Positions 10,847 to 22,290 of a stretch of DNA of 64,000 bases are shown piece by piece. This DNA is from Phaeosaccion multiseriatum (lineage: Eukaryota > Ochrophyta, other classes): the NCBI GenBank assembly GCA_965112735.1, contig OZ218956.1, positions 744,001 to 808,000 of the forward strand, given 5' to 3'. The notes beneath the pieces are model-generated. The model saw only the letters and a program-made list of their open reading frames with translations, made no database searches and had not been told where the DNA came from. The position numbers and the translations under genes were made by a program. Each line of letters starts with the position of its first letter. Positions within the stretch are counted from its first letter, which is position 1.

Positions 10847-12791
10847 ATGCTCCTTTTGGGGCTGCGGAGGTCGGGGGGGGCTGCTGCGGCAGCGGCTGCC
10901 AACAGCCTGCAGCGACTGGGTGCGCCGCTGCACACGAACCCATCAGCTATGAGAGTGGGGGGGGCTCGTGAGAAGGTGCTGGCCCGAATCCGCTCCGTTC
11001 AGGAGAAGAAGGGGTTCCAAACCATCAACAAGACTCCGCGGGACAGCGACATGCTTGTCGTGGGCTGCGGCATTGCCGGCGCGTCCGCTGCCCTCAAAGC
11101 CGCGAGCATGGGACTTCAGGTTACCATGCTTACTTCGGCGATGGATCCGCTGGACTGCAACAGCTACTGGGCGCAGGGCGGCATCATCTACAAGGCCAAG
11201 GACGACCACCCCAGCCTGTTAGCGGACGATGTGTGCACTGCCGGAGCCGGCATTTGCGACAGCGACGCCGTCATGAAGCTCGCTCTGGACGGGCCTGGTC
11301 GAGTAGAGGAGATGTTGCTGGGCATGGCAAAGGTGCGCGCATCCCTCTTTGCTCTCAGTGCACATACACACAAAAAGGATACACACATTTTCTCTAACTC
11401 CTTTAGACCCCTCCAAATCTTAGGTGCCCTTTGACCGCACCCCCGAGGGCGAGCTGGCCCTCTGCCTGGAGGCCAGCCACAACCGCGCGCGAATCATTCA
11501 CTGGAGAGACCAGACGGGAAGGGCCATTACGGAGTGCGTGCAGGCTGCGGCTGCCACGCACCCCAACATTCGCCTGGTGCGAGGGGCGACTGCGGTGGAC
11601 CTAGCCCTGGCGTACGGCGGGTCGGCAGCGGCGAGCAGAAGTGGTCCGAATGGCTACGGAGGTGTGCAGTGTGTCGGGGCCCATGTGCTGGTGCAGGAGG
11701 AGGAGGGCGCCAAGGCCCGACTGGAGACCATGCTGGCCAGCAGCACTGTGCTCGCCACGGGGGGGCTGGGCGACTTGTACGAGTACACGTCCAACCCCGC
11801 GAGTGCGCGCGGCGACGGCTTTGCAATGGCGCTCCGGGCAGGCGCCGCGCTGAGAAACATGGAGTATGTTCAGTTCCACCCGACCACTCTCCCCGTGGAG
11901 GGGGATCGCAGCTTTTTGCTCACCGAGGCCTTGCGTGGCGAAGGTGCGATCCTCAGAGACTCTGACGGACGAGCCTTTGCCAAGGATTACCACCCGCAGG
12001 GCGAACTGGCGCCAAGGGATGTGGTGAGCAGGATGATTGTGTCGGAGATGGACGCAAGGAGGGAGCCCTACATGTTCCTGGACATTTCCCACCGGGACGA
12101 GGATTGGATCCGACGTCGCTTTCCCGGGGTGTACAAACACGCCCTGGCTTGTGGATACGATATCACCGCCGGGCCCGTGCCCATTCAGCCCGCCGCACAC
12201 TACTTTTGCGGGGGCGTCATGACCGACCTTAGCGGACAGACCACCCTCCCGGGCCTGCTGGCGGCGGGGGAGGTGGCATGCACAGGTCTCCACGGAGGGA
12301 ATCGCCTGGCGTCCACTTCTTTGCTCGAAGGCGTGGTGTGGGGCTGCTCCTTGGCTGAGCACCTCACCAGCCCCGTGGAAAGCGGCACCAACGTTACCAA
12401 CCTGGAGGCCCTCAGCGCTTCCGCCGGCAATGCCTCTCTGATTCCCCACGACCACCGCGGTCTGGGCCTGCCCGATGCGGACCCCGAGGGCCTGGAGGCT
12501 GCGTGGAAGCTTCTTCGCCGCACTATGACGGACAAGGTGGGCGTGGTGCGTACTGAGCGGAGTCTGCGAGAGGCGCTGGAGACCCTGGACAAACTGCACG
12601 CGCAGGCCAAGGCCATCTACGGACAGACGAGGCTGTCTCCCCACACCTCGGCCCTAAGGAATGCCACGGACACAGCTGGGATGATTGCCCAGGCGGCCGC
12701 GGCAAACCCAGAGTCTGTGGGGACCCACTACCTTGAACCCGAGGAGGACGAGAGCTTTGGGGAGGAGGACGAATCAATGTTGGCGGCGTAG
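10847..12791 (+). CDS. nadB: L-aspartate oxidase, organelle-targeted
   Basis: FAD enzyme that oxidises L-aspartate to iminoaspartate, the first step of de novo NAD synthesis by the quinolinate route. Two exons, 10847-11332 and 11424-12791, give 617 aa. An N-terminal presequence of about 65 residues, rich in Arg, Ala, Ser and Leu, precedes the FAD-binding dinucleotide motif VVGCGIAGASAALKA, which suggests mitochondrial or plastid import. Family blocks follow: NSYWAQGGI, ATGGLGDLYEYTSNP, VQFHPTTL, LTEALRGEGAIL, ISHRDEDWI, PAAHYFCGGV and the FAD-contacting GLHGGNRLASTSLLEG. The HPTTL and ARGD-type loops distinguish it from succinate dehydrogenase flavoproteins. NMN adenylyltransferase, the last step but one of the same pathway, lies 19 kb downstream. 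An AATAAA follows the stop at 12869, at the edge of a foldback element. Confidence 0.93.
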
Positions 12792-12823
12792 GCACATTGT
12801 TTGTTTGTCGGGGCACCCCCCTC

Positions 12824-13088
12824 TTTTTTTAACACTCGATTTGCGTAAGAATCGCCCAAATCGCCCCCAATAAATTTTTTGGACACTTGTAGCAAAGTGA
12901 GACGCTGGGAGAAGCGCTGTAGCTCTGCGTGTAGCTTTGAGATGTCGATCGATCCATAGTCTTTCGGCCTTCATCGCTTTTTTCCCTTCCCTACTTGTCA
13001 GCATTTCTGCAAGAGCACTCCCCCTTGCCGCCCGACCCCCAAAACGGGCGATTTGAGCGATTCTTACGCCAATCGAGCGTTAAAAAAA
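12824..13088. mobile_element. Short foldback (MITE-like) element
   Basis: Two arms of about 43-45 bp, at 12824-12868 and 13046-13088, are near-perfect reverse complements (the shared core reads GATTCTTACGC in the right arm). They enclose about 180 bp without coding capacity. The left arm ends against the AATAAA of the aspartate oxidase gene, so the element probably supplies part of that 3' UTR. No transposase is present and I could not define a target-site duplication. Confidence 0.7.
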
Positions 13089-13175
13089 TTGATTGAGCCA
13101 GTTGGCAGTTGGAGCTACTGGCTGGGTTCTTCCAAATACAATGCCGAAGTACAATAATCTCGCAGGAAATTAGTG

Positions 13176-15939
13176 TCAGTGCCGGTCTGACTTGGTCATC
13201 TTGGCCATGTCGAGCACGCGCAGCAGCTCGTGACTCTCGAAGGGCTTGGGCAACACGCCACTAAAGCCGCTGCGGCGGTACAGCATGAGGTCCGGCTCGT
13301 CGAGATTGGCGGTCATCGCGATGATGGGCAGGCGGGCCCTGAGGGGTTGATATAAGCAAAGAAGAAAGCGTTAGCTGTGTTCGGTGTTTCCCTATCCCAC
13401 TCTTCCTTCGCCACTCGCTCCGGGAGGGAGACGCACCCGTCCTTTCGGAGCTGCATACACACGTCCATCCCGTTGGTACGCTGCATGACAACGTCCAGCA
13501 GTATCAAGTCCGCGTTGTCGTCCACCGGGGAGTCCCTGCACATGTGGTCAATCAAGTCGCCGTCCTCAAGCGTGCGGACAGAAGTATATCCGAGTTCGGA
13601 AAGCATAGTGGTTCCGACCAGTGCGACAATGGGGTCATCGTCCACTAGAAGCACTCGAAAGCTGGCGTTCTGCTCCAAGTCGGGCGGTTTCCCGTCTCTC
13701 GGAGGGGGCTCGGCGCTGGCAGAGGTCGCCGAACACTCCTGGAAAGACCACACAAAAGGGAGGAGGTCAGAGCAAAATTATGTGGGCAACTCAATCCCCT
13801 GCTAAGGATTGCTACCAACCTTAACCTCCTCCGCCAGCTTATCCGACGCATCATCACTGCCGAGGAGCAGAGATGATGTGTTGGTGGGTCCATCTCCCAC
13901 CCGTACGCAGCACCAAAAGAGGTGTGTGAAGCCCGGCTGAGGGGCCTCCCCAGAGCCGAACTCCGCCGCCATTTCCGTGACAATTTTGTGCACTGCTTGC
14001 AGCCCGAGCTTTGCAGCGTTCTCCTCTCCCTCCCCGTCGTCCATAATCTCGACCCTCAGGCTGTGTGCGCAGCAGCCGGTAATGAAGCATGTGTTTTTTA
14101 GGTGAGTAGCTGTGTCAGGGGAAAACACCAAAAAGTACCAACTTACCCAGGCTTTGCGGCTTGTCGTTCTGGAGTCATCCACGCCATTCTTAAGCAGACC
14201 TTGCCTTGACAGCGCGAAATTGCGTTGAGGAGCCCGAAAAAGCAAATCTCCCGGACACGAGCCAGGTCCAGCTCCACCACGGGGGGCACCTGAGCTTCCA
14301 CCACGCAAGTGACGTTCACCTGCGTTTGAAAGCCTCGAGTCTGCTCAACAACATCGGCCGCTAAGTCCCGGATACCGACTCTCTTCAGACGACACACACG
14401 CGGGGAGAGGTAGCCTTGTCAGAAAGGCATGGGGTTCGGCTACATTCCATTCCACCACGCACTCACTCACTCACCTGTGCGCTTCTCCGAGGATGCAGCG
14501 CGCCATACCCAGAGCTTAGCTTGTCGGCCTCTTTGGCGCAGAGCTGGGCACAGTAGCTCATCGTCTCCATGCCATCCAGGGCGAAGGCTCCGTCATCACC
14601 CCATGCCTCCAGCACCTCTTGCATGCGATTGCTGGGGGCTTGCCCTTGCCTTTGCCCGTCTACTGACTCTCGCATCCCCTCCACCAGCTCACACGTGTCC
14701 ATAATGACGCGCAGAGGGTCCCGTATACCCAAACAGGTCCGACCCACTACCGCACAAAGCGCCTGTTGGGGAGAGATACGATTCCTCAGATCCTCCGGAG
14801 GGAGGGGTGGGGGGGGGAGTGCACGCCCCATACAGACCTCTTGTTCGCCCACACTCCTCACTGCCTTTTGCACGTGAAAAAGCTCTCGCCAAAAAGCCTT
14901 CCGTCGGCTTCTTTCACAAGCGTAGGCTAGTGAAATCGTGAGACAGCAAAACGCAGTCGCCCAGAATAGCAAAGCCACCTGAGGAAGGATGACGTTCCCT
15001 TCAGTATCAATCCAATCTCACTACCCCAGAAGCGTCGGAGGCTGAGCAGACAAACCTACCTTCCACTCTGCGTTTGTGAGTCGAGAGAGAATCAGCCAAA
15101 GCCACGCACTTGTTCTCACACCCGCCGCCATGGCAGCCGCCATCCAGCAGGTGGAGGACAGCCCTGTTTGTTGGGGGGGGGGGGGGCACGGCAAACGTGA
15201 AACATTTGAGAGCCACCTCTCTCAGAACGCGCCAAGTCCGTCGGTCGTCACTCACCAACAGAGAAATACCCCAGATTAAAAAACACATGGGTGAAGAAGC
15301 TCGTGAGCCAGTACTCTACACGAGGCATAGAGGTGCTGCTTGGACGCAAGCAGTTCCATTCATGGACAACCTGAGCCAACAGAACCGCCGTTTCGCCCAG
15401 AAGGCCTGTGCGCTCCCCCCAACCAAAGCTCATCCTTGTCCAGCTCAGGACGAGCGCCAAACAGTAGAAAGGCGAGCCTGGAAGCAAGGCATGTTGCGAG
15501 AGGATCTGGAACAAAGCCGGCTTGTACGCCGCAAGCAAGTGCTGGACCGCTTGTTGCAATGTCAGCAAGAGCAGCATGCAGAGCCTGACGGGATGCACAT
15601 TGTGCTGGCCAGACCACTGTACAAAGAGGCTTTCCTGTCCCGTTGAGGAGAGAGAAAGAGAGGAGAAACGCGTGAGGAGCACAGAACAGAGAGGAGGAGA
15701 GAGGAGCGAGAGAAGCGAGGAGAGGAAGATCAGCAAGGGGAGAGCTGATCACTACCGAGCTCTGCCCTCACTATCCAATAACGCACCGTCTCGGGCTGAA
15801 GAAACTTTAGTGTTGTGCTTGAGATCTTGAGCTTCCTCAATGTATCTCTGTCCAAAAGCGCCTGCTTGACTGCTGTAGTTGGTAGTAGCTTTCTCTGGCT
15901 GTGCTGCCCTGGGGATGCCGCGCCGTTGGCTCCCTTCAT
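13176..15939 (-). CDS. Membrane hybrid histidine kinase-like protein with receiver domain
   Basis: Two-component sensor-like protein of about 680 aa in eight or nine exons, starting at 15939. Upstream exons are 15939-15772, 15634-15256, 15163-15060 and 14978-14475. The exon containing the N-box starts near 14354. The DDGEG exon and the receiver exons (13738 onward, then 13338 to the stop) follow. The N-terminal 220 residues hold several hydrophobic membrane segments. The dimerisation box reads TCLGIRDPLRVIMD, where active kinases have SHEIRTPLNAIIG, so the phospho-accepting His is Leu. The ATP-binding part keeps LLNAI (N box) and DDGEG (G1 box). The C-terminal receiver is complete: LVDDDPI, phospho-acceptor Asp in LILLDVVM, Thr in IIAMTAN and Lys in VLPKPF. 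It is therefore probably a pseudo-kinase or atypical receiver-output protein. The ligand is unknown. Confidence 0.75.
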
Positions 15940-16044
15940 GAGGGGAAATTAACACCTTTCTGGGGATGATATTGATGAGGAACACGTCGGAAGTCAGTGA
16001 AAGCCAATACCGCCAAAAAAGCATTGGAAAAAAGGAGAAAACAA

Positions 16045-17299
16045 ATGGACAAAAAGGCCGCAGTGATTTTCGACGTTGGCAGTGTGCATGTGCAATGTGG
16101 ATTCGCAGGGGAGTACCGGCCGAGGTGCGCCCTCCCCTCTCCTGGTGCGGCTGCGACGACTGCAGATTGGACGCTCTTCCTGGATAGAGTGTACACTGAG
16201 TATCTGCAGTGCCGTCCAAGTGAGCGCAGAGTGGTGGTGTGTGAGAGCTTGGTTTGCGAGCAGTCACAAAGAGAGAATTTGAAACAGGCCCTGCTGGCAT
16301 CTCTGGGAGCACCTCTGCTCTCTTGCTCTCCGGGGCCGTCCTTGGCACTGTTTGCCACGAGCTCGAGTACAGGTCTTGTGCTAGACATAGGGGATCGAGA
16401 GGCACACATCATGGCGGTGTGCAGTGGTGTTGTCGTGATGAGGAGCATTGGAGTGTACGCCTTGGGGTGCGAGGCCATACGGAGAGGCTTGTTTACTGTG
16501 CTCCAACAGCAGCTTGGAGGACAGCCGTACGAGGGCAACGCCATGGGCGCACTGCTGGATAATATATTGATGCGGTCCTGCCTATTGCAAGTGGGAGGTG
16601 TACCCGCAGAGGAGCAAGTAGCGGACTACCACTTTTTGTTCAAGGGGGGAGTGCGAGTCTCCATCCCAGGGGTGAGTGCATTGCAGTTTGTGGGCACACC
16701 GAGAGTGTTGCTTACCTCCGCCCTCGTTTCGTATGTTGCTTGCGGCAGTCCGCCCGAATATTAGTGCCTGGGGAGGCGTTTTTCGGCGGAGACGACGAGG
16801 TAAGGGCTCGCCCCCCTGTGGGATTGGCTGGGCCTTTATTTCACGCCCACTGTACCTGTCTGCTTCCATTCACCCCAAGCAGTGCAATACCTTGGCCACG
16901 GTAGTGCTAGATTGCTTGGAGAGGTGCCCACAAGATGCACGGAAAGGGGTGGCCAGCCACATTCTAGTCACCGGCGGAGGGGGGATGATCCCAGGCCTGT
17001 GCGGTCGTCTAAAGGAAGAGATTTTGCTTCTCGCAAACAGCGACAACAGGTATTCGTGGGCAAGACCCATGGCGGGCGTCATCCGGATGGTCAAAGCCCC
17101 GTGTGCACGGTCGCACATGGTGTGGCAAGGAGCGTCCGCCTTTTTCGGGAGAGAAGGTGAGAGAGGACTGCGAGTTGCAACGTGTGGGTGGTGCGCACAC
17201 AAAGGCACTCAATGTACATTTATTTCATCCTTGTGCCCCGCAGACCTCCCTGCCCACATCTTTTCGAAGGAGCTGCCCGACTGGATGTCGGTCGGCTGA
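16045..17299 (+). CDS. ACTR10: Actin-related protein 10 (Arp11-type dynactin subunit)
   Basis: Pointed-end actin-related protein of dynactin, the dynein activator. Four exons (16045-16671, 16749-16799, 16883-17156, 17244-17299) give 335 aa. The actin fold is evident: phosphate loop 1 IFDVGSVHVQCGFAGE, the second phosphate loop LVLDIGDREAH and the adenosine-loop-like ILVTGGGGMIPGL. The segment RRVVVCESLVCEQSQRENLK matches the ARP10 pattern (RRVVIIES..C...FRE) better than conventional actin or nuclear ARPs. An ATG at 16045 sits just before the actin fold; in-frame sequence upstream has no ATG. The gene is oriented away from the sensor kinase. Acceptor choice for exon 3 is ambiguous by one codon (16880 or 16883). 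ARP10 is favoured over other divergent ARPs, and LC8 elsewhere in the window supports a working dynein system. Confidence 0.75.
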
Positions 17300-17383
17300 G
17301 TGTGTGTACATATGTACATAAATTGTGCGGTGTATTTTTTAGAATCGCCTGGAGGGCGAAACCATTCAGCTACAAGACTGGGA

Positions 17384-18528
17384 TTAGACAGCGATGGAGT
17401 ACTTGAGAACCGGGGTCGTGCCCGGGGGCTTTTGAACGTCCACTGCACCGGCCACGCCCAGTCCCAAGGGCTCCAACAGCTCATCCTGATCTTCTTCCAT
17501 GGCGCAAATGTCTCGGACTTGGCGTTCGTTGACGTTGGCCGGGTAGAAGGGAGGCTGCAGCTGGAACACTTTGGGCGCAGAAAAGGGGTGGACTACGCTC
17601 CCGGTGTATATGACTGTTGTGGGTGCCGACTGAGTCTTTTCAAAACTCCGTGAGGCCGAGGCTTGGGGGCACGGCACTCTGTCGAAAACGACTCGACCAC
17701 CCCGCCCAACGCGCCCCCTACACCGGAATTTGAAGACGGGCTCCACGCGTGCCTTGTCCTCGTGGACAGTGTACGACGGTAGCTGCGGCTGGACTGGTTT
17801 GTGAATGTCGAGCTCCGTATCACGAGTAGCAAGGGCATCCATGAATGAAGGAAGTACCGCAATAAAAAGCTTTGGCGCAGAAGTTCCTTCGTCTTCCCCC
17901 CCGTCCCCTGCCCGGCTCCCGCCGCCGTCTCCGCCCTTTTTGCTCTTCTTCTTCTTCTTGGACTTGTCTCCGCCTTCCCCTCCGTCACCCGCCCCCAACA
18001 CGTCATCATACTCTCCCAGCTTTAGTTTGAATTCCCCGAGCTTGATGGTCGGCGGTCGTGGCCTGCCGCTCGTGTCCGTGAGGTCGTACAGGGCTTGCTC
18101 AAACAGCTCTCTCTGGATGAGCAGAGCTGCTTGCTTCAGTCGCTCTCTGGAGCGGACCGACCCTAGCACGTCCAGCATTTTGGTAAAATCGCGCTTCAGT
18201 TGCTGCATCTTGCGGTAGCTTTCCGTGTCGTTCTTGCGGTTCCTGCGCAGCTTGTAACGCTCCTTTTCACGCGGCCGGAAAACCTTGATTTGTACAAAAA
18301 GAGACAAAAAGGGACGGGAAAATGTGGGCTCGCAAGCGGCGTGGAACACAAAACCCGGACGGTCACTTTTGTTACCAAGAAGTCAGGTTGGAAGTGTGGC
18401 AAAGCCAGTAGGAGGTTAGAAAGGAGGGAGTGAGAGTGTGTGCAGTGGAGTGGATAATGGAGAGGTCACTTTTCCAAACAGGCTTGGGCAAGCCGGTCAA
18501 CTGTCCAAATGACTCTCTCTCTCAAACA

Positions 18529-18562
<34 letters not shown>

Positions 18563-19426
18563 CCTTGTGTGGGTCAGTATCGCCGGGCGATGTGACTGGC
18601 CAGAAGCGTCGCAGTAAGGATTTACCGAGTTTTTGGCGCTTGGCCTTCCAGTATGCGTACACGTGATTCCACACATCCTCGTGCTCCACCTTGCTCATGC
18701 CCAGCTTGGACACAAACAGAGCCTCCGCTTGGGGCTGCAGAACTAGGCCGCCCATGCCCGTGGCCTTTTCCATCACATCAATCATCCGCTCCAGCTTGGG
18801 GCCATCTAGTTTGCCAGCTCCGGGCTGCTGCAGACCGTAAACCGGATGCTTGCGGAGCCACGTGTGGTCCTCTAGCTCCAAGTCGTACTCACTACAAGTA
18901 AAGTCCTCCTCGTTGGCCGCCTGGTGCTTGCTGTAGCGTATATAGCCCACAGACAGAGGGAATGTGGCCGGCTGCTCCTGCTCGTACTCTTTGACGTGGT
19001 GAATAATCGGCGTCGGAATGTCCTTCTTCTTTGTCTCACGCACCTGTTGTATTGCGCGTGAGCGTTATGGGAGTAAAAAAAAGGCGCGGCCGAATCGAGG
19101 AATTAATAACAAATCTAATCGGACGACAGCTAAGTGAAGAAGCGTCCTGCTACTTGTGTGGTAAGTACGTGCGAGCGACCGGGGTACCTTTCCAGCCATC
19201 TCTATTGTTTGAACAACACTTGCGACTGTACAACTTGTTTTGTTTCGGTTTTGTCCCGCCCACGCGCCCTCCAAAACACGCCACCCACCTCTGGCTTGAA
19301 GGCCTTGCCCTTGTCCATTCCATCCTCGTCCTCGTCATCGTCGCGGCACTCCTCGCGGAGCAGGGGAAGGGCTTGAAAGATGCCAACGATCCGGGGCACG
19401 TTCTTCTTCACCGCGGGCGTGGTCAT
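17384..19426 (-). CDS. EPL1: Enhancer of polycomb-like (EPL1), NuA4 complex subunit
   Basis: Chromatin protein that anchors the catalytic module of the NuA4 histone acetyltransferase. Three exons (19426-19289, 19043-18564, 18283-17384) give 505 aa. The EPcA region is recognisable from DIPTPIIHHVKEYE, VGYIRYSKHQ and EYDLELEDHTWL onward. The block VFRPREKERYKLRRNRKND, followed by ESYRKMQQLKRDF, corresponds to the family signature FRPR..+..RKND..SY.K. The middle holds a Lys/Gly/Asp-rich linker. The intron after exon 2 uses a GTTAGT donor. Divergent to the unknown gene at 19643, sharing a promoter of about 215 bp. The family call is secure; a related BRPF/Jade protein is excluded by the lack of PHD fingers. 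Confidence 0.85.
18526..18560. repeat. (CA)n microsatellite in EPL1 intron
   Basis: A CA dinucleotide run of about 35 bp lies inside the second EPL1 intron and abuts the donor site. Confidence 0.85.
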
Positions 19427-19642
19427 GGTGCTAGTCACCTGCTAGGCACTCGCACGGCGGAAATACACAGAAATGGGAAAGGGAAGAACCGAGGGGAGGG
19501 CTACGTTCCTCTCTCTCTCCCCCTCCACCAGAGAGAGCTTAGAGAGCTTCAGAAAAAATCAAGTGTGGTTTCCGATCGGGATGTTTTCCCTGAGCCCTTT
19601 CCCCCCTTCCCAAATCCCCTTGCCCTCCCCACCCACATCACG

Positions 19643-20512
19643 ATGACAATCCTATCCAAGCTTGTTGGAAAGCTTTCAACGGCTCGAGCGGAGAGAGCGA
19701 GGGTTGCGGAGAGGCTTGTCGCGCTCGCGCGTCGGAATGGAGACAAGGAGGAGCAGCGCTTGCTGGGGGAGATGGTTGCGAGCGGCGAGGCGGTCTTGAG
19801 CAGGAAGGAGAATGAATGCTTGTCGAGCATGCACGAGGCCATATTCCTTCACTCTGCGAGAAGGCTGGCCAGCTTTGAAAGATTGCTGCGGGAACTGGAA
19901 GCTCTGCTGGCCACCGCTGCCGGCCTTTCGCGCCTTTTGCGAACAGACAAGGCGTTCTTCCTGCACGCGCTCGAGAGGATGGCTGTGTCGTGCTCCTCTG
20001 AGGGGCAGTGCGATGGAGTTAGTCCCGATCACGACCATAACTACCTATCGTTTTGTGGTGGGGGCAGCGACCTGTGTCTCGAGAGGTGTACGGCATTTTG
20101 CCTGGCAACAACACGAGGATGGCCGGAGTCGAAGAGCATTTTGTTGGCGCTCAAGGTCTGCCTTCCTATAGCGCACGAGGAGGAGGCTACGCAAATTATT
20201 GTCACCCACGCGTGCGCCACGAAGGAGAGCGAGGAGGGGGGCGACGACTTGACACTGAGGGTAACTCTCTGGTCCGCCTCCGACACCCTCGTGACCAGTG
20301 TCAAGATCTGCGATACGACGGTGGTCGAGGGCGTTAGCAGCACCTGTTTGGGTCGCGTCAAGGTGGGCGGCGCCATTCCACGGGTCGCGACCAGCGGCGC
20401 TTTGCACAATACTCGAGGGTGCATCCACAATTTCGTTCTGACGGGTGTGGGGCACGCTGTCGTCATCTCCTTGCGGTGCGTCACACTGGGTTCAATGAGG
20501 ACCGACTTGTGA
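19643..20512 (+). CDS. Hypothetical protein, helical N-terminus
   Basis: Not recognised. A single exon of 289 aa from the ATG at 19643. The open frame extends further upstream, but only across the EPL1 5' region, so I place the start at the first ATG after that promoter. Residues 1-110 are Arg/Glu/Leu-rich and probably form an antiparallel helical or coiled-coil bundle (LSTARAERARVAERLVALARR). Residues 110-289 are mixed, with several Cys and His and a short ThrValSer-rich C-terminal part that could be a beta-sandwich. No signal peptide or membrane segment is seen. It shares a divergent promoter with EPL1. Coding status is supported by frame length and composition only. Confidence 0.6.
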   Translation: MTILSKLVGKLSTARAERARVAERLVALARRNGDKEEQRLLGEMVASGEAVLSRKENECLSSMHEAIFLHSARRLASFERLLRELEALLATAAGLSRLLRTDKAFFLHALERMAVSCSSEGQCDGVSPDHDHNYLSFCGGGSDLCLERCTAFCLATTRGWPESKSILLALKVCLPIAHEEEATQIIVTHACATKESEEGGDDLTLRVTLWSASDTLVTSVKICDTTVVEGVSSTCLGRVKVGGAIPRVATSGALHNTRGCIHNFVLTGVGHAVVISLRCVTLGSMRTDL

Positions 20513-20702
20513 CCATAACAAGGGCATTGCCTATTGTATTTACAGCTGATTTCGGAGCTGATGTATAATCGGTTTTTGGATATTCCTGTTCGGAAGCCAC
20601 CGCGATAGCCAAGGTCGAGGCTTACGGTGAGACAGGCCAGACTCTTCCTTCCCTTTCGCTATTCCTATGTTTTCTATGTACACACGTAACACTGCGCAGT
20701 GT

Positions 20703-22129
20703 TTACAAAAAGTATCTTCGTTTTGCACTGTTCATGTACGGCCGTAGGACCCACTCGTTCTCCGCCTCCAGCTGCTCGATGGTCCCCAGCTTGATCTGGT
20801 ACAGCTGCATCTCGAAACGAGGCCCGATTTCCTTGAGCACCACGTCGCACCCGTTCCTAAATTGACACGTGTGTGGGGCAAGGAAGGGCGGCGACGTATT
20901 GTGGACAAGCTACGATACAAACACAGAGAACACTCTCGGCGTCGATCCTTGGCCAGGGCAGGAGCCGGGGTGCTTTCGAAATGCATACCCTCCTACCGCA
21001 TTTCCACATGACACAGTACCAGGACGCATGCCCTAAAAAATTGTCCTACATAGGGGACACGCTCGTTATTTGACTGCCAAGAGAGGATAGTACTTACTTT
21101 TCGAAAACGTGGTGCCTGTAGCTAATGTAGTCGCTGTCATTGGCGAACGTCATGACGCGCTTGCTGTCCGCCTTGGGCACGGGGAAAATGTGCTTCAAGA
21201 TGGACACGACGCGCTCTCCCAGAGATGTCGAAAATCCGTCAAACACCAGGTGTGGATACGCCTGCGAGAAGAGTCCTTCACTCAGACCCAAGACAACAAG
21301 ACAAAAACAACACGGAGGTACGGTACCTCACCTCACTCATTGTTGCCCGCGATTCGATGTCATGCCTCAAGACACATCCGCTGAGAGAAAAATATGCCGT
21401 TGGGCCTAGCGGGAGATGGCAAACCACCAAGCCGTCTGGCTCCCCACGCGTTTCTTGAACCACCACAAGGTCCGAAAAATCATTTGTGCGACACGCGTCC
21501 AGCAGTTCCTCCACCTTAAAATAAAGGGTGGGTACAAAAAACGGATGAGACTACACCACCCCTGCTGGTCCTGCCTGCATGTGGTATAATAATCACCTTG
21601 TGATTTCCTCTGTTGATTCGCTGGGCACAAGGCACCACCAACTTGAGCTCCTTTGCGAACTGCTTGAGCCGACTACTTGGGTCCCTCGAGGTGGTCACGC
21701 ACACCTGCACCAATGCATGTCGCATGACCACGTCTGCAAACATGAGCGTGCAGTCTGTTTTCCAAAGCACTTGTCACACACAGACCTTGGGATCACGTAG
21801 CCCGGCCTGCGCGTACTCATCGTCGAGGTTCGTCCGCACTTGCTTACTCTGGTCGTCCTCCAAGGCAATATCGTGTCGCAGCTTACTCTCGGCATCGCGA
21901 AGCTCCGTGGGTATCGCCTTTCCTTCCTGCAAAGCCTCCCTGAGATGGACGTACGGTACGGGAAAGGGAGGGTCTATTCAGGCAAGCTCCTCCAAAAAAA
22001 TTGAATTAGAGCTGCTGAAAGACTGTACCTGATGGCGGTCTTCCTTTCATAGTTGACTCTCTCCTTGCCCTCCAGCGACTTGCGGTACAGATACTCCTTT
22101 CGAATACGGACCTGCCGACGAACGGCCAT
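20703..22129 (-). CDS. IMP4: U3 snoRNP protein IMP4 (Brix domain)
   Basis: Component of the U3 small nucleolar ribonucleoprotein needed for 18S rRNA processing in the nucleolus. The protein starts [18 protein letters not shown], a typical IMP4 opening, and contains the Brix-domain blocks [54 protein letters not shown] and [15 protein letters not shown], ending with [15 protein letters not shown]. Several short introns interrupt it, the first donor lying near 22030. Total length is about 290 aa, usual for IMP4. The stop codon is at 20703-20705. The call is near certain. The promoter runs into the repeat island beginning at about 22190. Confidence 0.93.
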
Positions 22130-22200
22130 ACTTGCCCACGAGCCACAGAGTCTAAAGGGAAGGGGGCCCGGGATCCGACGGCGGAGTCCTCCAACAACCT

Positions 22201-22288
22201 AATCGCATCCACTTCTTTTCTTCTTTTTTCTTTTTTCTTTTTTCTCTTTTTCTCTCTTTTTCTCTTTTTTCTTTTTCCTTTTTCATCC
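22201..22288. repeat. Pyrimidine tract (TTTTTCT)n
   Basis: A strand-asymmetric T/C-rich tract of nearly 90 bp between the IMP4 start and the foldback element. It is degenerate, with units of TTTTTC or TCTTTT. Confidence 0.75.
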
Positions 22289-22290
22289 AC

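Noticed and set aside
11601-12644. 347-aa ORF antisense to aspartate oxidase
   Set aside because: It is a mirror of GC-rich codon use in the real gene, with no recognisable domain or splice sites.
19031-19642. N-terminal extension of the orphan gene frame through the EPL1 5' region
   Set aside because: The extension overlaps EPL1 exon 1 and its promoter on the other strand and lacks an ATG at its start. The frame is open by chance.
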